Below, in pieces: positions 34,948-40,771 of a DNA stretch of 64,000 bases. The position numbers and the translations under genes are program-made. The DNA comes from Tenacibaculum sp. 190130A14a (GTDB taxonomy: Bacteria > Bacteroidota > Bacteroidia > Flavobacteriales > Flavobacteriaceae): contig NZ_OZ040189.1 of assembly GCF_964048965.1 (NCBI RefSeq), forward strand, positions 868,001 through 932,000, read 5' to 3'. Under the pieces are notes generated by a model. That model ran no database searches, had not been told where the DNA came from, and worked only from the letters and a program-made list of their open reading frames with translations. Position 1 is the stretch's first letter. Each line of letters starts with the position of its first letter.

Positions 34948-35172
34948 TTATCCTTTGATAAAATCATGTTGTGCTTCAAGACGAGAAACACATCTGTTTA
35001 AAGTATCACTCCATACCATTCCGTTTGGGCATTTTTTACCTCCACCACTAGTTGGGTAATAAATTTCTTCTTGTTCTACTGGAATTGCTCCTCCTCTAAT
35101 AAGGCTTAAATCGTTAATTTGTTGATTTGAAAATTTGTCTAATCCTTTTGATAAAAAAAATGATTTTTTCAT
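34948..35172 (-). CDS. Putative RiPP precursor peptide with double-glycine leader
   Basis: This 74-residue peptide has a leader ending in Gly27-Gly28 (INDLSLIRGG), the type cut by C39-peptidase ABC exporters and common in Bacteroidota precursors. The 46-residue core starts AIPVEQEE. It holds Tyr38-Tyr39-Pro, three glycines, two cysteines (Cys48 and Cys61, in CPNGMVWSDTLNRC), the aromatic-x-acid site Trp54-Ser-Asp and a C-terminal Phe71-Ile-Lys-Gly. The last two are candidate aromatic-x-x sites for a cyclophane-forming enzyme. The gene sits directly upstream of the radical SAM/SPASM gene on the same strand, separated by a hairpin, the usual RiPP layout. The product and function are inferred, not known. 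Confidence 0.7.
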   Translation of the reverse strand: MKKSFFLSKGLDKFSNQQINDLSLIRGGAIPVEQEEIYYPTSGGGKKCPNGMVWSDTLNRCVSRLEAQHDFIKG

Positions 35173-35483
35173 TGTCTTGTAAATTTTGGTTAATTGCTTA
35201 CTCTAAGTATTTAGTTAAGTTTTAAAAATTACATTTTCAGCTTCCTGTAATTTGTGAATAGAGTATATAACTACTACTATTTTTTAAATTTGAATTCCTA
35301 CAAATATTGAAGGTTTTTAAGAAAAAAAAAGAAGCAAATTGGGATGATTTATAAAAAAAGGGAGCACAATTTTTAAATTGTTACGCCTTAATATATCTCA
35401 ATATATTCTAAATAATTCTTTTTGAAGTGATTGAAAATGAGTTAGTAAAGGAAAGAGGTAATTATGAGTATATAATAAATAAG
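35173..35483. other. AT-rich intergenic region upstream of the RiPP locus, no gene seen
   Basis: I find no ORF longer than about 10 codons with a plausible start and no tRNA or clear regulatory RNA. It contains a palindrome CAATTT-TT-AAATTG (about 35367-35380) and several A/T-runs. It must contain the precursor promoter, but no exact TAnnTTTG box is present on the minus strand; AATATTTG near 35303-35310 is the closest. Confidence 0.5.
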
Positions 35484-35511
35484 AAAGCCATGTATTTGAA
35501 TACATGGCTTT
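35484..35511 (-). terminator. Terminator after the deoxynucleoside kinase gene
   Basis: AAAGCCATGTATT pairs with AATACATGGCTTT around a two-base loop; on the minus strand TTTCTTATTTATT follows. It lies 25 bases after the kinase stop. Confidence 0.85.
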
Positions 35512-35535
35512 AAAATAAGTTTATGAAATAAAGGA

Positions 35536-36150
35536 TTAAAATAACCCATTTATCTGTGCATCAATTCTGTCTATAATATAACCTAAGTCCTCTTGATTTT
35601 CAACAAAATCAAGATTGTCAACATCAATAATTAATAATTTACCTTTTGTGTACTTACTAATCCATGCCTCATATCTCTCATTTAGCCTACTTAAATAGTC
35701 AATGCTAATTGAGTTTTCATAATCTCTTCCTCGTTTATGAATTTGTCCTACTAACGTAGAAATATCTGCACGTAAATAAATCAATAAATCTGGAGGTGTT
35801 ACTAAGTTTTCCATCAATTCAAATAAAGATGCATAATTGCTGTAATCTCTATTAGTCATTAATCCCATGGCATGTAGATTTGGAGCAAAGATATGTGCAT
35901 CCTCATAAATGGTTCTATCTTGAATGATTTTCTTTCCAGATTTACGTAGCTCTAAAACTTGACGGAAACGACTATTTAAGAAATATACTTGAAGGTTAAA
36001 AGACCAACGTTCCATTTCTGCATAAAAATCGTCTAAATAAGGATTTTCGTCTACTGATTCAAAATGAGGTTCCCAATTATAATGCTTTGCCAATAATTTA
36101 GTTAAAGTCGTTTTACCAGCTCCGATATTTCCTGCTATTGCTACGTGCAT
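35536..36150 (-). CDS. Deoxynucleoside kinase
   Basis: The 204-residue kinase of the dNK/dGK-dAK family phosphorylates deoxynucleosides for DNA precursor salvage. The P-loop AGNIGAGKTT is at residues ~6-15. The FESVDENPYLDDFY segment, DRTIYEDAHIFA (the DR(S/T) motif) and the LID arginines in KRGRDYENSIS are all present. It is a free-standing homologue of the C-terminal half of the folK fusion at 23845-24981. The base specificity (dA, dG or other) cannot be read reliably. It follows the response regulator gene on the same strand after about 90 bases. Confidence 0.92.
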   Translation of the reverse strand: MHVAIAGNIGAGKTTLTKLLAKHYNWEPHFESVDENPYLDDFYAEMERWSFNLQVYFLNSRFRQVLELRKSGKKIIQDRTIYEDAHIFAPNLHAMGLMTNRDYSNYASLFELMENLVTPPDLLIYLRADISTLVGQIHKRGRDYENSISIDYLSRLNERYEAWISKYTKGKLLIIDVDNLDFVENQEDLGYIIDRIDAQINGLF

Positions 36151-36241
36151 AGTTATTTGTAATAAATAGATTTTTTGTTTTCTTGAAGTTCCCTTTTAAA
36201 GAGTTGGTAAAATTACATAAAAAATGGAACTAGAAAAGATT

Positions 36242-36922
36242 TTAACAAATCAATTTATATCCATAACCTCGAACATTTATAATTTGAATGTTTTCGTCTT
36301 GTTTTAATTTTTTTCTAAGCTTAGAAATAAACACATCCATACTTCTTGCATTGAAAAAATCATCATCTCCCCATAATTTATTTAAAATGAAAGTTCGATC
36401 TAAAACTTCATTCTTTTTTTCGGTTAGATGCAATAAAAGTTCTGCTTCTTTATGGGTTAAAGTTTGCTTTTCGTTGTTAAATGCTAAGGTTTGCTTGGTA
36501 TGGTTAAAAACATAGTTTCCTATCGAAATGTTTTCAACATCGGTTTTTAAGTTAACTCTGTTTAATAAAGCATGAATTCTTACGATTAATTCTTCCATTG
36601 AGAAAGGTTTTTTTAGGTAATCGTTTCCTCCATGTTCAAAACCTTCAACGACATCTTTAGTTTGAGATTTTGCTGTTAAGAATATAATAGGAATGTGTTT
36701 GTTCTCCTGTCTAATTTCTTTAGCCAAGGTAAGCCCATCTTTTTTAGGCATCATAACATCTAATACCAAAACATCAGGTTTGTTATTTTGATAAGTCGAA
36801 TAAGCTTCCTCTCCATTTAAAGCATGTAATACTTCAAAGTCTCTTGTCTCTAAACTCTCTTTTACAATTTGTCCTAAACTAGGTTCATCTTCAGCTAATA
36901 AAACTTTGATTGATTTATTCAT
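36242..36922 (-). CDS. OmpR/PhoB-type response regulator
   Basis: This 226-residue regulator has a receiver domain (residues 1-~120) with acidic pocket AEDEP, phosphoacceptor Asp55 (VLVLDVMMPKKDG), Thr in FLTAK and Lys in DYLKKPF. A C-terminal winged helix DNA-binding domain follows (LTHKEAELLLHL, SMDVFISKLRKKL..INVRGYGYKL). It overlaps the start of translation with its kinase by 8 bases (36915-36922), so the pair is cotranscribed as kinase then regulator. The 10-bp direct repeats at 38563-38587 are a good candidate for its binding site. Confidence 0.95.
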   Translation of the reverse strand: MNKSIKVLLAEDEPSLGQIVKESLETRDFEVLHALNGEEAYSTYQNNKPDVLVLDVMMPKKDGLTLAKEIRQENKHIPIIFLTAKSQTKDVVEGFEHGGNDYLKKPFSMEELIVRIHALLNRVNLKTDVENISIGNYVFNHTKQTLAFNNEKQTLTHKEAELLLHLTEKKNEVLDRTFILNKLWGDDDFFNARSMDVFISKLRKKLKQDENIQIINVRGYGYKLIC

Positions 36923-38522
36923 GATTTAAAACAATTTTAAAAACAGTATTGTTGGGTTTAGAGGTTAAACTAATAATACCGTTATGTTTTTCAATAATTT
37001 TTTTAGTGTAATATAATCCTATACCGAAACCTTTCACATCATGAGTGTTTCCTTTTGGAATCCTGTAAAACTTATCAAAGATTTTATCTTGTTGATTTTT
37101 TTCAATTCCAGGTCCATTATCGGCAATGGTTACTTCGAGTGTGTTTAATATTTGTTGTAAATGAATTTCAATAGCATTACCCCCATATTTTATAGCATTG
37201 TCTATTAAGTTAGAAATGGCATTTTCAAAATGAAAAACATCAATGGTTGTTTCAATAGTATTCTTATTTGAAGAAAAAGCAATAGTCTTATTTGAGGTTG
37301 TAAATTGATGTTTTTTAACCAAAGCTTCAATCAATTCAACCATATTAATTGGCTCTTTCTTTAAGAGTAGTTTTTCACTGTCTAACGTAGCGGTTTCTAA
37401 TAGTTTTTCAACCATTAAATGTAGTTTTTCTATTTGAACAGACGATATAGAAATGTATTTTTTTGTTTTCTCTTTATCGTCAATAGCATTAAAGTTATTA
37501 ATAGCTTCTAAAGCCGTAGAAACTGTTGTTATTGGAGTTTTGAACTCGTGTGTGATATTACTTATTAAATCATTTTTAATTTCAGCTAGTTCCTTTTGTT
37601 GATTAATTATTTTGAGCAAGTAAAACAAACTTGAAATTACAGCTAACGATAAAATTAAAGATAATAGGATTCCTGTAATACTCCTCTTTAAAGCTTCGCG
37701 AGTAGGATTTGTATACTCAATTTGAATGCGTTCATCTTCTTTTAAAAAAACAGGAGAAGCATCACTTTCTAACAAGAAAATATTGTTGTGAATATTTTTT
37801 GAAGTATTAAAAATAGTATCATGTTTAAAATGGTTTAAGTTAAAACTGGTATTAATATTTTTAGTTAGAAGTTTACTTTTAAAAATAGAATCGAGTTCAT
37901 TTAACTTTAGTGAATCATTTTGAATTGATATCACAATTGTTTTTAAATTTTTTAAAAGTTGCAAACTATCAGAGGCTTTCTTACCTCTAAAAACCTGTAC
38001 TTCTTCAATGGTATTTGGAGCAGTATAATGAACCCCTGTTTTTCCATCTTTGTTAAATTGAGTTATTTGCTTAACCTTAAATTCAGATTTTAGAGTGTCT
38101 GTTTTTTGAAGTCTAGTTTCGGTATCAATAATAATTTGTTTGAAAAAAGAAGAGTCTAATTTTTTGTACTCTTTTTCGCTATCTGTACTAAAACTAAAAG
38201 AAGTTATTTTAAAAGAAGGGTCTTTAAAAAGTGAATCACTTTTTTTGTTTTTAGGAATTGGAAAAACTGTTTTTAAAAGTTGGCTTTTCTTTTCTATTCC
38301 GGCTTTTGAAAGGCTGTCTTTTTCTACTATAGTAAAATAGTCTTTAGAAATATTAGTGAAATACATTTCTACAGCATCATCTAAACTTTGTTGAATCTCA
38401 TTGATAACACGTTGTTTGTTTTGTTGATAGTTTTTTAAGTTCCAATAGGCTTGAATACCTATAGTAGCTACTATAGTTATACTTATCAAATAAAGAATCC
38501 AGCGGTTTTTCTTTGTATTCAT
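36915..38522 (-). CDS. Two-component sensor histidine kinase
   Basis: The 535-residue membrane kinase has TM1 at about 9-27, a long periplasmic sensor region (about 28-282) of no family I recognise, and TM2 at 283-304. The HisKA domain carries His325 (SNITHEFKTPI), and the HATPase carries the N box (NLIDNAIKYGG), G1 (DNGPGIEK) and G2 (GFGIGLYYTKK). It phosphorylates the regulator encoded just downstream. It is divergent from an envelope operon (GLPGLI proteins and a TonB-receptor-like barrel), which is probably its target. The ATG lies only about 5 bases after a perfect -7 box, so its message may be leaderless. Confidence 0.93.
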   Translation of the reverse strand: MNTKKNRWILYLISITIVATIGIQAYWNLKNYQQNKQRVINEIQQSLDDAVEMYFTNISKDYFTIVEKDSLSKAGIEKKSQLLKTVFPIPKNKKSDSLFKDPSFKITSFSFSTDSEKEYKKLDSSFFKQIIIDTETRLQKTDTLKSEFKVKQITQFNKDGKTGVHYTAPNTIEEVQVFRGKKASDSLQLLKNLKTIVISIQNDSLKLNELDSIFKSKLLTKNINTSFNLNHFKHDTIFNTSKNIHNNIFLLESDASPVFLKEDERIQIEYTNPTREALKRSITGILLSLILSLAVISSLFYLLKIINQQKELAEIKNDLISNITHEFKTPITTVSTALEAINNFNAIDDKEKTKKYISISSVQIEKLHLMVEKLLETATLDSEKLLLKKEPINMVELIEALVKKHQFTTSNKTIAFSSNKNTIETTIDVFHFENAISNLIDNAIKYGGNAIEIHLQQILNTLEVTIADNGPGIEKNQQDKIFDKFYRIPKGNTHDVKGFGIGLYYTKKIIEKHNGIISLTSKPNNTVFKIVLNHE

Positions 38523-38526
38523 ACTT

Positions 38527-38534
38527 CAAAAGTA
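38527..38534 (-). promoter_or_regulatory. -7 promoter element of the histidine kinase operon
   Basis: TACTTTTG on the minus strand, exact to TAnnTTTG. The predicted RNA start (near 38520) falls on the ATG at 38520-38522. The -33 position has TTTT instead of TTTG. Confidence 0.5.
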
Positions 38535-38562
38535 AGCACTTAAGTTGGTTTTTAAAAAGCGC

Positions 38563-38587
38563 TTAACACTCGTTAACACTCGTTAAC
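38563..38587. promoter_or_regulatory. Two and a half 10-bp direct repeats, likely response regulator operator
   Basis: TTAACACTCG occurs at 38563-38572 and 38573-38582, followed by TTAAC at 38583-38587. The repeats are spaced one helical turn apart, as OmpR/PhoB-type regulators bind. They end directly at the expected -33 position of the plus-strand envelope operon and also lie upstream of the kinase promoter, so one site could serve both directions. Confidence 0.6.
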
Positions 38588-38609
38588 TGAAAAGAAGAAT
38601 AATGCGTTT

Positions 38610-38617
38610 CATATTTG
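38610..38617 (+). promoter_or_regulatory. -7 promoter element of the GLPGLI operon
   Basis: CATATTTG matches TAnnTTTG at 7 of 8 positions. RNA would start near 38624, 21 bases before the first ATG. No TTTG is present 19 bases upstream; that position is taken by the end of the direct repeats, typical of an activator-dependent promoter. Confidence 0.5.
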
Positions 38618-38644
38618 TGGTGTGAAAATTAATAAACTAATCAT

Positions 38645-38980
38645 ATGAAAAAAATCTTATTAAGCGCGATGTTGTTTACTGCAACAATTTCATTTGCGCA
38701 AGAAGTAGCAAAAGCAGAATTTAAAGAAAGTAAAATTACTTCATTGGTTTATACCGTTGATTCTTTAGAAGAATTGAAAACAATTGACTGGAAAGACGTA
38801 AAAGAGATTTTTAAAGACAGTAAAGATTCAATTCAGCTTGGATTTAGGGTGAAGAATGGAAAGTCGGAAGTGAACAAATTAAAATATAAACACAGTTTTG
38901 AAATCAAGTCTATGCCAAAAGATATAGATGGAAGTATAGATATAGCAAAACGATTAATTAAAGTACTCGAAGAAATTTAA
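38645..38980 (+). CDS. Small secreted protein of the GLPGLI operon, function unknown
   Basis: This 111-residue protein has a clear signal peptide (MKKILLSAMLFTATISFAQ). The mature 92 residues are charged and mixed alpha/beta, with no cysteines, no lipobox and no membrane helix after the signal, so it is likely periplasmic. The segment YTVDSLEELKTIDWKDVKEIFKD is the only distinctive part. I cannot name a family. It is the first gene of an operon with two GLPGLI proteins and an outer membrane barrel and begins 10 bases before the next gene's start, so a role in the same envelope function is likely. Confidence 0.75.
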   Translation: MKKILLSAMLFTATISFAQEVAKAEFKESKITSLVYTVDSLEELKTIDWKDVKEIFKDSKDSIQLGFRVKNGKSEVNKLKYKHSFEIKSMPKDIDGSIDIAKRLIKVLEEI

Positions 38981-38990
38981 ATTTTATATC

Positions 38991-39830
38991 ATGAAAAGAT
39001 TAGCAGGATTATTAATATTGATAAGTTCGTTTGCATACGGACAGAGTTTTACAGGACGAGCAACATATAAAACACATAGGAAGATTGATATTAAGATGAA
39101 CGAAGGAAAGGGGGCTCCTAGTTCGGAAATTCAGAAACAATTACAAGAACAATTAAAAAAACAATTTCAAAAAACCTATACGTTAGCGTTTAACAACTAT
39201 GAATCTACTTACAAACAAGAAGCCCAATTGTCTGCTCCTCAGCCTACCAATGGAGTGCAAATTCAAATAGTAGGTAGTGGTGGCGGTACAGATGTATTGT
39301 ATAAAAATGTAAAAGAGAAACGATATGCTAACAAAACTGAAATCAGCGGTAAACGTTTTTTAATCAAGGATAATCTGCCTGATTTAGGTTGGGAAATGAC
39401 GGGAGAAACAAAAACAATAGGGAAGTATACTTGTTATAAAGCAGAAAGAAGTAGAGAAGAAGAGCGAAGAAGTTTTTCGGTAGATGAAGAAGGAAAAGAA
39501 GAGGATAAAACAGAAAAAGTAACTGTAAAAACTGTAGCTTGGTATACTCCAGAAATTCCTGTAAGTAATGGACCTAGTTTACATTGGGGGCTTCCAGGAT
39601 TAATTTTGGAAATACAGGAAGGAAAGCAAACGATTGTATGTTCCGAAATAGTGATTAATCCGTCAGATAAAATTGAAATAGAAGAACCAAAAAAAGGAAA
39701 AAAAGTTACTCAAGAGAAGTACGATAAAATTATGGATGAGAAATCAAAAGAAATGATGGAACGTTTTAAAAATAAAAGAAAAAGTAGAGGAAACGATGGG
39801 AATTCTATTAGTATAGAAATTCAAGGATAA
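38991..39830 (+). CDS. GLPGLI family protein (first copy)
   Basis: This 279-residue secreted protein (signal MKRLAGLLILISSFAYGQ) carries the family-defining motif as WGLPGLILEIQEGK near residue 200. Other typical parts are LPDLGWEMTGETKTIGKYTCYKA and VAWYTPEIPVSNGPSLHWGLPG. The C-terminal tail is Lys/Glu-rich. The family is widespread in Bacteroidota, usually next to TonB-receptor-like proteins, with no proven biochemical role. It is about 40% like the next gene by eye and probably arose by tandem duplication. It lies 10 bases after the small secreted protein gene. Confidence 0.9.
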   Translation: MKRLAGLLILISSFAYGQSFTGRATYKTHRKIDIKMNEGKGAPSSEIQKQLQEQLKKQFQKTYTLAFNNYESTYKQEAQLSAPQPTNGVQIQIVGSGGGTDVLYKNVKEKRYANKTEISGKRFLIKDNLPDLGWEMTGETKTIGKYTCYKAERSREEERRSFSVDEEGKEEDKTEKVTVKTVAWYTPEIPVSNGPSLHWGLPGLILEIQEGKQTIVCSEIVINPSDKIEIEEPKKGKKVTQEKYDKIMDEKSKEMMERFKNKRKSRGNDGNSISIEIQG

Positions 39831-39839
39831 ATTAAACCA

Positions 39840-39892
39840 TTGGTGTTTTCTTTAGTCTAAGATAAGTTATATATCAACAAAGAAAACACCAA
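39840..39892 (+). repeat. 14-bp perfect inverted repeat directly before the second GLPGLI gene
   Basis: TTGGTGTTTTCTTT (39840-39853) and AAAGAAAACACCAA (39879-39892) flank a 25-base loop. The right arm ends three bases before the ATG at 39896, so the fold would cover the ribosome landing zone. No T-run follows, so it is not an ordinary terminator. Confidence 0.65.
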
Positions 39893-39895
39893 ATT

Positions 39896-40744
39896 ATGAA
39901 AAAACTACTTTTAGGACTTTTATGTATCGGTTCTTTAACCATATCTGCACAAAAGAATTTTCAAGGAAAAGCAATCTATCAGTCGAAAACTAAAATGAAT
40001 ATGAATTTTGGGAATAGACAACTTTCAGAGGAGCAAAAAAAACGTATTGAGCAACGTATGAAAAGCTTTTCAGAAAGGACATATGTGCTAAATTTTAACG
40101 CCAATGAATCATTATACAAAGAAGAAGAAAGATTAGGAAATCCAAATGGAGATAGAGGTGGGAGATTTCAAAGTATGATGAGTAGCTTTTCAAATGGTGT
40201 ACAGTATAAGAATGTTAAAGAGAAAGAACTTTTAGAAAGTAAAGAGTTCTTTGGTAAGAACTTTTTAATAGAAGAAAAGTTAGACGATTTGAAATGGGAA
40301 ATGACTGGAGAAACGAAACAGATTGGTCAATATACTTGCTTAAAAGCTACTGTGGTTAAAAAAGTGGAGGATCTTGATTTTAGAAGGTTTAGACCGAGAA
40401 GAAATAGAAATAATGAAGAAGGTAAAGAAGAAACTCCTGAAGTGAAAAAAGAAGTGCTTGTTACAGCTTGGTATACACCTCAAATCCCAGTAAGTAACGG
40501 ACCGGGTGAATACGGCGGTTTACCTGGGTTAATTTTAGAGTTAAATGCGGGAAAAACTACTGTTTTATGTTCCGAGATCGTATTAAACCCGTCTGAAAAA
40601 CAAGAGATTAAAAAACCTACTAAGGGCAAAAAGGTTACTAGAGAAGAATATGATAAAATTGCTCAAAAGAAAATGGAAGAAATGAGAGAGATGTTTCAAC
40701 GAAGAAGAGGAGGTAATAGAAGTAGAGGAAGGGGACGTTTTTAA
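39896..40744 (+). CDS. GLPGLI family protein (second copy)
   Basis: This 282-residue paralogue of the previous gene has a signal peptide (MKKLLLGLLCIGSLTISAQ), the motif GGLPGLILELNAGK and the shared LDDLKWEMTGETKQIGQYTCLKA. It ends in a strongly basic, Arg/Gly-rich tail (RRRGGNRSRGRGRF) that the first copy lacks. A hairpin lies at its start. It is 28 bases upstream of the TonB-receptor-like gene and likely cotranscribed. The basic tail could bind an acidic surface polymer, which is speculation. Confidence 0.9.
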   Translation: MKKLLLGLLCIGSLTISAQKNFQGKAIYQSKTKMNMNFGNRQLSEEQKKRIEQRMKSFSERTYVLNFNANESLYKEEERLGNPNGDRGGRFQSMMSSFSNGVQYKNVKEKELLESKEFFGKNFLIEEKLDDLKWEMTGETKQIGQYTCLKATVVKKVEDLDFRRFRPRRNRNNEEGKEETPEVKKEVLVTAWYTPQIPVSNGPGEYGGLPGLILELNAGKTTVLCSEIVLNPSEKQEIKKPTKGKKVTREEYDKIAQKKMEEMREMFQRRRGGNRSRGRGRF

Positions 40745-40771
40745 TACTTACACGTTTAATTAAACAATACA

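Noticed and set aside
35341..35483. Additional RiPP precursor or regulatory gene upstream of the 74-residue peptide
   Set aside because: All frames there are shorter than about 10 codons or lack a start; only AT-rich sequence and a small palindrome are present.
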